NCBI GenBank assembly: GCA_023228995.1
Contig: JALOAD010000033.1
Span: 1 to 36,751, forward strand
Reading direction: 5' to 3'
Origin: JALOAD01 sp023228995 [NCBI: Candidatus Muiribacterium halophilum]
GTDB taxonomy: Bacteria; Muiribacteriota; Muiribacteriia; Muiribacteriales
DNA: 36,751 bases
The notes beneath the pieces were generated by a model. The model did no database searches, had not been told where the DNA came from, and saw only the letters and a list, made by a program, of their open reading frames with translations. The position numbers and the translations under genes are program-made. Each line of letters opens with the position of its first letter. Within the stretch, counting starts at the first letter, position 1. Below are positions 7,762-15,515 of the stretch, piece after piece.

Positions 7762-8325
7762 ATGGATTTTTGTCAAATATGTTTAATTGCAATCGGATTA
7801 TCCATGGACGCTTTTGCTGTTTCTATATCAAGCGGAGCTGCAATTAAAAAAATGCATATCAAATATGCAATACAAATTGGACTTCTTTTTGGTTTTTTTC
7901 AAGCTATCATGCCTGTAATTGGTTGGAATATTGGAAGAATTGCTACAAATTACATAAAAAATATTGATTATTGGATTGTATTTACATTACTTACATTTAT
8001 TGGTTGCAAAATGATTTATGAAGCATTTCAACCAAATAATAATTGCACAAAAAAAAATCCTCATAATATTTATATCCTCTTAACTTTAGCAATAGCAACT
8101 AGCATAGATGCATTAGCAGTTGGAATATCTTTTTCATTCCTTAACATTCAAATATTAACTCCGATTTTAATAATCGGCATAATAACTTTTATTTTTTCAT
8201 TTGCAGGAATATATATAGGACACAAAATGTGTTGTCTTTTTGAAGATAAATTTGAGATTTTTGGCGGAATAATACTTATTGGAATTGGATTTAAAATACT
8301 ACTTGAACACACAATCTTTTTATAA
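7762..8325 (+). CDS. mntP: Manganese efflux pump MntP
   Basis: This 187-aa inner-membrane protein has about six hydrophobic segments, matching the family length. The two halves carry the related acidic motifs GLSMDAFAVSISSG (about 13-26) and ATSIDALAVGISFS (about 112-125), whose aspartates line the Mn(II) path in MntP (DUF204). It exports manganese to prevent toxicity. In many bacteria mntP is preceded by a yybP-ykoY manganese riboswitch. Here only 70 bp separate it from the divergent amylase gene, which is too short to hold that riboswitch comfortably, so regulation is probably different. GAGGATAA precedes the ATG. The zinc-ribbon membrane gene follows by 18 bp, probably co-transcribed. Confidence 0.93.
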   Translation: MDFCQICLIAIGLSMDAFAVSISSGAAIKKMHIKYAIQIGLLFGFFQAIMPVIGWNIGRIATNYIKNIDYWIVFTLLTFIGCKMIYEAFQPNNNCTKKNPHNIYILLTLAIATSIDALAVGISFSFLNIQILTPILIIGIITFIFSFAGIYIGHKMCCLFEDKFEIFGGIILIGIGFKILLEHTIFL

Positions 8326-8343
8326 AGAATAAAGGAGTTAAAA

Positions 8344-9315
8344 ATGTTTAAATGTAATTGTGGATATGAAACAACAGAAAAACCCAATTTTTGTCCAATA
8401 TGCGGTTTAAAATTCAATACAAACCAAACTCAAATTTGTGCTAATATAATCAAAGAACAAAATTTTACAGAACATACATCGCAAATATTTGATTTATTTT
8501 TTAAAAACATAATACCTTTTATACTTATATCCTGCACATCATATATAATATCATTTATAAAAGGAATAAGCGGATTATTTGAAGCATTTATAATAAGTTT
8601 TATATATCCATCTTTTTGTTATTTTATATTAGAAAATAAATTAAAACAAAATGAAAACAATGCAGATTTTTTTAAAGAACAATTATTTAAAAAATATAAT
8701 TACACAGGATTTTTTATATTAAAACTCTCATTAATAGGCATAAAATATGCATTATTATTAGTTTTTGGAATAATATCAGCCATTATAATATATACAACAC
8801 AAAATGCTAACTCAATGTTATCAGATGGATTAGTTAAAGGAATATTATCTTTGATAATAATATGGACAATATATTTTTTACTATACTCATTAATAGCAAT
8901 AATAGCAGATTTTGCAATATATGATCAAATAATAAAACAAACACCAAAAATAACACATTCAATAAAAAAAGTAACAAAAAAACTTTTTAAAAATATCAAT
9001 CAATTAACAATATATTATTTAAAAATGTCAATAGTATTCATACCATTATTTTTAATAGCAGCAGCAATAAGCTCATTATTTTTAATATCCAACATAAGTA
9101 ATTTCACAAGTATATTTTCATCATTAACAAACTTAAATGATCCAACAGAAATTTTAAACAAATTAATGCCAGTATCAAACACACAATCAATGTGGAAAAT
9201 ATTCGGTAAAATGTTTTTTACATATTCAATGATTACATTAACCTTTTCATTAATAATAAGACCATTTTATTACTTATATAATACATTTATATACTTAAAA
9301 TATTTTAGAGAATAA
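8344..9315 (+). CDS. Zinc-ribbon multi-spanning membrane protein, unknown function
   Basis: This 323-aa protein begins with a small zinc ribbon with cysteines C4, C6, C17 and C20 (CNCG and FCPICG). A soluble linker follows, then about five or six hydrophobic segments (around 50-100, 125-155, 160-190, 225-260 and 285-315). Zinc ribbon plus membrane domain is a common bacterial layout without a set function. It lies 18 bp after mntP with its own AGGAG site. Its position might suggest a part in metal handling, but no transporter signature is visible. The repeat at 9333 begins 17 bp after the stop. Confidence 0.75.
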   Translation: MFKCNCGYETTEKPNFCPICGLKFNTNQTQICANIIKEQNFTEHTSQIFDLFFKNIIPFILISCTSYIISFIKGISGLFEAFIISFIYPSFCYFILENKLKQNENNADFFKEQLFKKYNYTGFFILKLSLIGIKYALLLVFGIISAIIIYTTQNANSMLSDGLVKGILSLIIIWTIYFLLYSLIAIIADFAIYDQIIKQTPKITHSIKKVTKKLFKNINQLTIYYLKMSIVFIPLFLIAAAISSLFLISNISNFTSIFSSLTNLNDPTEILNKLMPVSNTQSMWKIFGKMFFTYSMITLTFSLIIRPFYYLYNTFIYLKYFRE

Positions 9316-9332
9316 AGTGATTTTAAAGAATT

Positions 9333-9375
9333 GGGGGTCAGGTCTTCGGAATTCGATTTTTCATATTCTAATATG
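9333..9375 (+). repeat. GTCAGGTC-type REP element, left copy
   Basis: The element starts GGGGGTCAGGTCTTCGG and runs through a CATAT/ATATG mini-hairpin. Positions 9333-9368 are a perfect 36-base reverse complement of 11298-11333. The two copies bracket the M3 peptidase gene. The core GGGTCAGGTC resembles REP sequences associated with Y1 (RAYT) transposases, but no such gene is in the window. Confidence 0.88.
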
Positions 9376-9425
9376 AAATTTTTATTAAAGAAAATTGATT
9401 ATTATTGTTTTTTTCTATTTAGTAG

Positions 9426-9443
9426 ACTTTTTCAACAGCCTCT
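9426..9443 (-). repeat. Remnant carrying the GGCTGTTGAAAAAGT motif
   Basis: Minus strand: AGAGGCTGTTGAAAAAGT. The same motif occurs inside the repeats at 26597-26992 and 27837-28207. It looks like an insertion-sequence terminus, but no transposase lies beside it. Confidence 0.45.
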
Positions 9444-9509
9444 TAATCTTTTACCCTTATCCCAAATCCCGAATTTTCACGATTAATTACCAGTTTTTTT
9501 ACTTTATTT

Positions 9510-11198
9510 TCACCAAATTTCATTTAATTTTTTCTCTAATAATATTGCAACATCTTTTACTACTTCTTCAGAAAAATCAAATTTAATCCCAGTCTTTCTA
9601 TATAATTCTGGCAATGACCTTGAACCTCCAAATGATAAACCGTTGGAATATTCCACTATTGTTTTATTAAAGTTTCTTAATGAATTTTTCCATAATTGCA
9701 AAGCACCTAATTGAGCAATCGCATATTCAATATAATAAAAAGGAGCTTTAAATATATGATGTTGAGCCTGCCAATTTGTATATCTAAAATAATCAAAATC
9801 TTCATAATCTACAACGCCAGTATCAAATCTTTCTTCAAGACTTCGCCAGTAAATTCTTCTTTCCTTTGCAGTTGCTTTGGGATTTTCATAAACCCATAAT
9901 TGAAATGCATCAACTTTTGCAACCCATGGAAATATTCTTACAACACCTTCAAAATGTCGAATTGATGCTCTTTTATGTGTTTCACTATCAAGTATTGCAG
10001 GATTTGCATAATGTAACCCAAAAATTTCCATTGCAAATGAAGCAACTTCCGCCATTTCGCTACCTGGATGAACAAAAGGTCTTCTATGTCTTGATTTCAT
10101 AAAATGATAAGCATGACCACTTTCATGAAATATTGTTCCCATATCCTTTAATACACCGAGCATATTTGAAAAAATAAAAGGCATTTTTTCTTCTTTAAAC
10201 GAAGTCTGATAAGCTCCTGGAGCTTTACCTTTTCGGTTTATAAGATCAACATATCCTTTATAGAGCATTTTTTGAAAAAATTCTGCAAATTCAGGAGATA
10301 TTTGTTCGAATACAGATTTAACTTTTGGTAAAAATTCATTTATATTATCAAATACTTTTATTTCATCTTTACCATATACATCAACCCCCAAATCCCAAGG
10401 TTTTAACTGTTTTAAATTTAATTTAGACTTTTTATTAAGAAAAATTTTCCTCAATAATGGAACTATATTTTTTTCAATTGAACTATGAAATTCTCTGCAC
10501 ATATCAGCATTATAATCAAATCTATACTTATCATCAAAAGAATAATCAGTAAAATTTTTGTAATTGGAATTTAAAGCAATATTATTTCTAAGTTCAACCA
10601 TATTATCAAATATAACATCAACTTCTTCAGCAACAGAAGCACGTTTTTTTGCGATTTTCTTCCAAATTTCTTCTCTAATTTCTCTATCAGGATTTTCAAG
10701 CATTACAGCAGCTTGTCGCATTGTAATTTCGCTATCTTTATAATTTATAGTAAGAGATGAAACAATTTTTGAATATTTATTAAAAAGATCTTTAATTTGA
10801 GTATTAATAGGAATATTCTCTTTATTAAAGGTTTTTTTACTCATTTTCATTCTTTTTATAAAAATACCAAATCTATCATCATCAAGTTTATCAGCAAATT
10901 CACTTTCAAGTACTTTTGTATCAAATCTCTCTGATATTAAGGATAAAATTGGATATATTTCATGAGAAATATAATTATATTTTTTTTCAACTTCCTTATC
11001 TGTTGTATTAGCAGTAAATTTTACATGAATTCTTGTAGCATTTTCTTGAATATGATCTACAAAAGATTCAAAATCAAAAATCAGACATTTAAGATCTTCA
11101 ATATTTGAAATTTTACGATTAAGGATTTTATCAGCCTCATTTTTTATAATATCAATATTCTCAGCATCCCAATTCAAAAATTCTTGTTCAACTTCCAT
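9510..11198 (-). CDS. M3 family oligoendopeptidase (PepF-like)
   Basis: This 562-aa cytosolic zinc metallopeptidase has the M3 active-site motif HESGH at 358-362, with the third zinc ligand expected at E384 (EMAEVASFAME). Length matches bacterial oligoendopeptidase F-type enzymes, which cut short peptides in the cytoplasm, and there is no signal peptide. Sequence such as FSNMLGVLKDMGTIFHESGH, GLHYANP and the C-terminal LSFGGSRSLPELY is typical of the M3B/PepF-like subgroup. AAGGAG precedes the ATG at 11198. The gene stands alone between two inverted copies of a REP element. It may recycle peptides; no link to the peptide exporter at 15-26 kb is implied by position. Confidence 0.93.
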   Translation of the reverse strand: MEVEQEFLNWDAENIDIIKNEADKILNRKISNIEDLKCLIFDFESFVDHIQENATRIHVKFTANTTDKEVEKKYNYISHEIYPILSLISERFDTKVLESEFADKLDDDRFGIFIKRMKMSKKTFNKENIPINTQIKDLFNKYSKIVSSLTINYKDSEITMRQAAVMLENPDREIREEIWKKIAKKRASVAEEVDVIFDNMVELRNNIALNSNYKNFTDYSFDDKYRFDYNADMCREFHSSIEKNIVPLLRKIFLNKKSKLNLKQLKPWDLGVDVYGKDEIKVFDNINEFLPKVKSVFEQISPEFAEFFQKMLYKGYVDLINRKGKAPGAYQTSFKEEKMPFIFSNMLGVLKDMGTIFHESGHAYHFMKSRHRRPFVHPGSEMAEVASFAMEIFGLHYANPAILDSETHKRASIRHFEGVVRIFPWVAKVDAFQLWVYENPKATAKERRIYWRSLEERFDTGVVDYEDFDYFRYTNWQAQHHIFKAPFYYIEYAIAQLGALQLWKNSLRNFNKTIVEYSNGLSFGGSRSLPELYRKTGIKFDFSEEVVKDVAILLEKKLNEIW

Positions 11199-11290
11199 GC
11201 AATCTCCTTTATAAAAAATAATTAATTAAACCCTGTGATTAAATCATAAGTTTAAACGGCAAATATCATAAAATTCTTCTTTAACAATTT

Positions 11291-11333
11291 CATATACGAA
11301 TATGAAAAATCGAATTCCGAAGACCTGACCCCC
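11291..11333 (-). repeat. GTCAGGTC-type REP element, right copy
   Basis: This is the inverted partner of 9333-9375: 36 bases are perfect, and the mini-hairpin tip differs slightly. It begins eight bases beyond the 3' end of the DUF2207 gene (stop at 11341-11343) and upstream of the M3 peptidase start. Confidence 0.88.
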
Positions 11334-11340
11334 AAATCTA

Positions 11341-13263
11341 CTACCAACCACCGCCTCCTCCGCCACCACCGCCACCTCCAGCTCCACCTGAACCACCACT
11401 TGATGCTGGAGTTGATGCAGAAGATATTGCTTGGCCAAATGAGTTTGACATATTTCCTGCAAAACTTGATGGTGAAAAACCTCTTAAACTTCGGCCATAA
11501 TACCATGATGGTTTATAGTTTTCTTGCCCTTCACTTCCTATTTTTAATATAGATGTGAATTTTTCTCCCCATTCATTTTCTACTTTTAATGCTATTGCAT
11601 ATGGCAGCATTTTTTCAAATTCCTCGGGTGTTTTTTCTGGTGGTGTGAATTTTTGTAACCATTCTTTTTCTGCAACTGATAAATACATTTTCAGTCCTTC
11701 GATTTTATCCATTATTTTTCTGCCATATACTGTTGGTGCTTTCATTAATTCATAAAATACTATATTGAGTATAAAACATGATATTATTATTACTATTAAT
11801 GGAAATGATACTAATTTACCAAATATAAATATTGCAACTAAATCTCCTATAAGAAATGGCAATGAAAAAAGACTCGCTCCTATTGTATTGCCTATACTTT
11901 GTCCTGTTTTAAAATAAGTTACCCAGCCTTTATATGCTGTATTAACTAATGCAAATACTCCAATATTCCATATAAAAAGCCATACTGATATAAAAATTGC
12001 CTGAGAGTTGAGACTTCCACCAAAAAACAAAGAAATTCCAATCATTAATAATGTTAATAATGCTCCTAATGCTGTTATTCCAAAATTATTATGATATAAA
12101 ACTTTATTAAATCTTTTATCCATATGATCTAATAATTTATTTTTTGCTAATGCTATTGTTTTAAACTGACTTTTTTCAATTGTAAGTGTGTTTCCACTCG
12201 AAAATAATGCATTAAAAAATTCTTGTTGATATTTGGTTGCTTTATCATCACATTCTTTTAATTTTTCAACCTGAAATTTTCCTTCTGTTATCTCATTTAT
12301 TTTTAAAAATCCCATTATTGCTAATTCTATTATATCTGATGAAAGAAATTTATCGTCCCAACCCATATTAAGTAAAAATCCACTTTCTGATGCTGTCATA
12401 TTTTCTGGTGAATCAAATCTTGGAATTATTGTTCCTTTTGGAGGATCAACACCAAATTTAGACCACATAATAAGATAATATACTGTAATTAAAATAAATC
12501 CGAATATAGCGAATATTACATGAAGATTATCTTTTATAAATAATGCGACTTTTTGATTAAAACTAGGTTCTTTCAAAAAACCTTTTGCAAACTTGATTTT
12601 TGCTGAAATACCACTATTTCTAATTAAAATTTTCGTTGTTTCAAATACAGGATTTCCATTATCATTATAATAAAAATCATAATTATCACCCATTTGACCC
12701 TGACTTCCTGTATAAGCTTCAGTTTCAATAATGCCTTCTCTTATATTTTCAGGAATACTAAATTCACATATTGCATGTTCAATATCAAATGCCCAGCTTT
12801 GCCCTGTAATATTCCAATAAAGTTCATCATGATTTTTTCCAAAATACAGTTGATTTGCTGTATTATATTTTATTTCATACTCATAAATACCATCTTTTAA
12901 ATATTTTGAATTATTACCAATATAAATTCTTTTGCCATTAGGTTCGTTTTTTATTGAATAAGGTTCAGAATAACCATCTTTTTTAACACTTATAACTTCA
13001 AAAGGAACACTTACACTACCACGCCAAAAAGTTTTATATGAAGTAGGAAATTCCCTGAAAATACCACGTTTTATATCTCTTCCTTCTGCTTTTACAGTAA
13101 TAGTTTCAGTAACTGTCATATTTTGATTTTCTGAAAGTTCAAATAAAACATTAAAATCAATAATTTTCTCTTTAGAAAAACTTGTAAATACAATTAAAAA
13201 CAATAATATTAAAAAAAATGATAATTTAGAATTTAATTTTGACATTTTCTTTTTCTTCCTCAT
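11341..13263 (-). CDS. DUF2207 membrane protein with glycine-rich tail
   Basis: The protein has an N-terminal signal or anchor, an extracytoplasmic beta-rich DUF2207 domain (about 30-230), a membrane segment (about 245-265), then soluble and paired membrane segments (about 390-470), and a C-terminal tail of almost pure glycine ending GGW. This is the YciQ-like layout; function is not established. The longest frame starts at 13263, but that ATG is part of the sequence ATGAGGAAG, whose GGAAG gives a good ribosome site for the next ATG at 13245 (MSKLNSK); I prefer 13245. It follows lemA with overlap. LemA and DUF2207 genes are frequent neighbours in bacteria, which supports a joint envelope role. 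Confidence 0.85.
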   Translation of the reverse strand: MRKKKKMSKLNSKLSFFLILLFLIVFTSFSKEKIIDFNVLFELSENQNMTVTETITVKAEGRDIKRGIFREFPTSYKTFWRGSVSVPFEVISVKKDGYSEPYSIKNEPNGKRIYIGNNSKYLKDGIYEYEIKYNTANQLYFGKNHDELYWNITGQSWAFDIEHAICEFSIPENIREGIIETEAYTGSQGQMGDNYDFYYNDNGNPVFETTKILIRNSGISAKIKFAKGFLKEPSFNQKVALFIKDNLHVIFAIFGFILITVYYLIMWSKFGVDPPKGTIIPRFDSPENMTASESGFLLNMGWDDKFLSSDIIELAIMGFLKINEITEGKFQVEKLKECDDKATKYQQEFFNALFSSGNTLTIEKSQFKTIALAKNKLLDHMDKRFNKVLYHNNFGITALGALLTLLMIGISLFFGGSLNSQAIFISVWLFIWNIGVFALVNTAYKGWVTYFKTGQSIGNTIGASLFSLPFLIGDLVAIFIFGKLVSFPLIVIIISCFILNIVFYELMKAPTVYGRKIMDKIEGLKMYLSVAEKEWLQKFTPPEKTPEEFEKMLPYAIALKVENEWGEKFTSILKIGSEGQENYKPSWYYGRSLRGFSPSSFAGNMSNSFGQAISSASTPASSGGSGGAGGGGGGGGGGGW

Positions 13264-13774
13264 TTATTTTGAAAAATTCTTTTTTAGAAAAACCAAAGGA
13301 ATTTGCAATTATAACTGATGGAAAAGTTTCACATTTAATATTATAATCCCTAACCGTACCATTATAATATCTTCTAGCCATTTGAAGTTTTTCTTCAACT
13401 TCATTAAGTGAATCCTGAAGACCAAGAAAATTAGTATTAGCTTTAAGATCAGGATAATTTTCAGTTAAAGCAAAAAGTGATTTAAGCGTGCCCGAAAGCA
13501 TATTTTCAGCCTGAGCTTTATCCTCAACCCCAGAAGTATTCATAGCAGAATTTCTAGCTTTTATAACATCTTCAAACACTTTATTTTCGTGAGCAGCATA
13601 ACCTTTAACAGTTTCAACAAGATTAGGAATAAGATCATATCTTCTCTTAAGCTGAACATCAATACCACTCCAACCTTCTTCAACCATATTTCTTAATTTA
13701 ACAAGAGAATTGTATGAACCCATTACATATAGCAAAATCAAAACAATAATTCCAATTAAAATTAAAAATGTCAT
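13226..13774 (-). CDS. lemA: LemA family protein
   Basis: This 182-aa protein has an N-terminal membrane segment ([18 protein letters not shown]) followed by the LemA four-helix domain. The diagnostic stretch [20 protein letters not shown] and [20 protein letters not shown] is well preserved. LemA proteins are envelope-anchored with the bulk outside the cytoplasm; the biochemical role is not known. It is the first gene of a two-gene unit with the DUF2207 protein, whose start lies inside the lemA end (20-38 bp overlap depending on start), so translation is probably coupled. There is no conserved neighbour such as a TPM-domain gene. Confidence 0.93.
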   Translation of the reverse strand: MTFLILIGIIVLILLYVMGSYNSLVKLRNMVEEGWSGIDVQLKRRYDLIPNLVETVKGYAAHENKVFEDVIKARNSAMNTSGVEDKAQAENMLSGTLKSLFALTENYPDLKANTNFLGLQDSLNEVEEKLQMARRYYNGTVRDYNIKCETFPSVIIANSFGFSKKEFFKINEEEKENVKIKF

Positions 13775-13856
13775 AAATTCACCTCACATTAAAGTATGTT
13801 TATATAATATTAAACTTATATTATAATTAAAATTAATTCAAGTTTAAAATAAATAA

Positions 13857-13876
13857 GGTCAGGTTTTAGGAATTTA
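13857..13876 (+). repeat. Degenerate GTCAGGTC-type REP remnant
   Basis: GGTCAGGTTTTAGGAATTTA matches 16 of 20 bases of the REP elements at 9333 and 11298. It lies between divergent lemA and the TPR gene. Confidence 0.45.
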
Positions 13877-13920
13877 ATTGAAATTAATCTATTTTAATGT
13901 CTAAAGGTTAAAAATACACC

Positions 13921-13949
13921 TTGATATACTCTTAATGTAGTTTTATACT
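13921..13949 (+). promoter_or_regulatory. Promoter of the TPR-like gene
   Basis: TTGATA (13921-13926), a 17-base spacer and TATACT (13944-13949) form a near-consensus promoter. AAGGAGG at 13974-13980 is a strong ribosome site four bases before the ATG at 13985. Confidence 0.7.
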
Positions 13950-13984
13950 TATACTATAATTGCATAAGTGCATAAGGAGGTTTT

Positions 13985-15205
13985 ATGAAAAAAGTTTTAT
14001 TTATGTTTTTAGTTTTTTCAGTTTTTATCGGTAGTATATCCGTTTCAGCAGGAATTCTTACAAGAACAAAACTTCGATTATTAGAAAAAAGTGCTGATAT
14101 TTACACAATTCTTGATGAAAATTACAATGATAATGCAAATGCTCCAGAAGATTTTATAAAAGTAAAAGCACTTTCTGAATTAGCTGTGAATTACCTATAT
14201 TCAGGTACACATGAAACTACTTTTTCAATGTTAAAAAACGCTGAAACAATTTGCGATTCTATGCAAAATGATTATTATAAAGCTTATGGTTATGCAAAAA
14301 TAGCTTGTGCTTATGCTGAATTTAAAAATATGCTTGGAATTAGAGAAAAATCTAAAGCTGCTGCTGATAAAGGAATAGCAGTTGTTGCAAAACTTTATAA
14401 CAGTCACGAAAAAGTTAGAATGTATAATGGCTTCATTAGAATACTTATGAATATAAGATATTACAAACAAGTTAATGAATTAATTGCAATAAATCTAATA
14501 GAACTTGAAAATATATCTGATGTATATTACAAATCACTATGTGCTTTAGACCTTGCAGCTTTCGTATCTATAATGAAAGACAATGAAACACTTGTTAACA
14601 ATCTTTTTGATATTTCATATAATGAAACACAAAATATGAATGATGCATTTAATAAAAGTATAATACTATGTGAAATAGCAGATTATTCTTTCATAAGAAA
14701 TAACAATGAAATAGCTGGAAATTTCATAGACCAAGCAATAAACGCTGCAAATAACACAGAAGATTCATATTATAAACATAAAGCTTTTTCAAAAATTGCA
14801 AAAGTACTTTTAGTAAATGGTAATTTTCAAAAAGCAAATTCAATAATTTCAAATGAATGTAAACAAGCATTAAACAACACTTCTGATAATTATTACAAAG
14901 CACTTGAACTTGTTGAAACTGCTGGAATTTATTATGTAATAGGAAATAAAGAAAAAGCTTATGAATATTTATTAGAATGTGAACAAAACATATCTCAAAT
15001 CGAAGATTTCCAATTAAAAGTTTTAGTAAACAACAAATTGTTTTGGGTATATTATATTTTTGAAGACAATAATAAAGCAATAGAAATAAATAACAATTCT
15101 TATAAATATGCACAAAATCTCAATACAATTACAATAATTGCAAATAATTATGCAATATTAAGAGATTTCGACAAAGCAAATGAAATTCTTTTAAACATTA
15201 AATAA
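13985..15205 (+). CDS. Secreted TPR-like repeat protein
   Basis: This 406-aa protein has a signal peptide (KKVLFMFLVFSVFIGSISVSA, cleavage near residue 22). The rest is helical repeats of about 38-45 residues. Several begin with (D/N)xYYKA or similar and continue as a two-helix unit, for example DSYYKHKAFSKIAKVLLVNG and DNYYKALELVETAGIYYVIG. This is a tetratricopeptide-like solenoid, normally a protein-protein scaffold; here it would lie in the periplasm or be exported. It has a strong promoter and ribosome site and stands alone. A perfect 20-bp stem-loop begins 11 bp after its stop. The partner is unknown; proximity to the exporter operon is convergent and not evidence of a link. Confidence 0.8.
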   Translation: MKKVLFMFLVFSVFIGSISVSAGILTRTKLRLLEKSADIYTILDENYNDNANAPEDFIKVKALSELAVNYLYSGTHETTFSMLKNAETICDSMQNDYYKAYGYAKIACAYAEFKNMLGIREKSKAAADKGIAVVAKLYNSHEKVRMYNGFIRILMNIRYYKQVNELIAINLIELENISDVYYKSLCALDLAAFVSIMKDNETLVNNLFDISYNETQNMNDAFNKSIILCEIADYSFIRNNNEIAGNFIDQAINAANNTEDSYYKHKAFSKIAKVLLVNGNFQKANSIISNECKQALNNTSDNYYKALELVETAGIYYVIGNKEKAYEYLLECEQNISQIEDFQLKVLVNNKLFWVYYIFEDNNKAIEINNNSYKYAQNLNTITIIANNYAILRDFDKANEILLNIK

Positions 15206-15216
15206 GTAATTTACAT

Positions 15217-15261
15217 TTTTTGTAAACATTTTGGGGTCGGTCCCCAAAATGTTTACAAAAA
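15217..15261. repeat. Perfect 20-bp stem-loop, GTCGGTCC-type REP
   Basis: The left arm 15217-15236 contains GTAAACATTTTGGGG; the loop is TCGGT; the right arm 15242-15261 is an exact complement. It shares the GGGGTCGGTCC core with the inverted relative at 15479-15515. Because it follows the TPR gene and has A/T-rich arms, it could also act as a terminator. Confidence 0.85.
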
Positions 15262-15327
15262 TCTCCAAAACCATTTATTACCATACTCTATCAAATAAAA
15301 CACTCATTTTTTTTATAAGAAACAAAT

Positions 15328-15510
15328 TTATATGTTTTTTTTGCATAATATTGTATTTATTTTATATTTTTCGAAAAATAAACTGATTAGATATTTACAA
15401 ATTTCAACGGTATTTTCAAAAGAAACTCCAAGAACATATACATCCCCATAAAATAAGTATAAATTATATTTATTTTCGTTGTAAACATTGAGTGGACCGA
15501 CCCCAAGGGT
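15328..15510 (-). pseudogene. 5'-truncated gene remnant downstream of the exporter operon
   Basis: An open stretch of 60 codons ends at TAA 15330-15328. It has no ATG, GTG or TTG start. Its first ten residues are encoded by the REP element; the rest (for example YLFYGDVYVLGVSFENTVEI and CKYLISLFFEKYKI) reads like ordinary protein rather than random AT-rich translation. It is in the same frame as, and directly after, the TAA of the ABC exporter gene. Further protein-like words appear in another frame just beyond the stop (YGNKWFWRFL), suggesting frame decay. I interpret it as the 3' end of a lost gene caught between two inverted REP elements; the family is not recognised. Confidence 0.4.
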
Positions 15511-15515
15511 TTACA
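15479..15515 (-). repeat. GTCGGTCC-type REP overlapping the exporter stop codon
   Basis: Minus strand: TGTAAACCCTTGGGGTCGG continues to TCAATGTTTACAA. The GTAAAC ends are inverted around the GGTCGGTCC core. The TAA stop of the ABC exporter gene (15513-15511) is part of the element. It faces the hairpin at 15217-15261. Confidence 0.8.
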
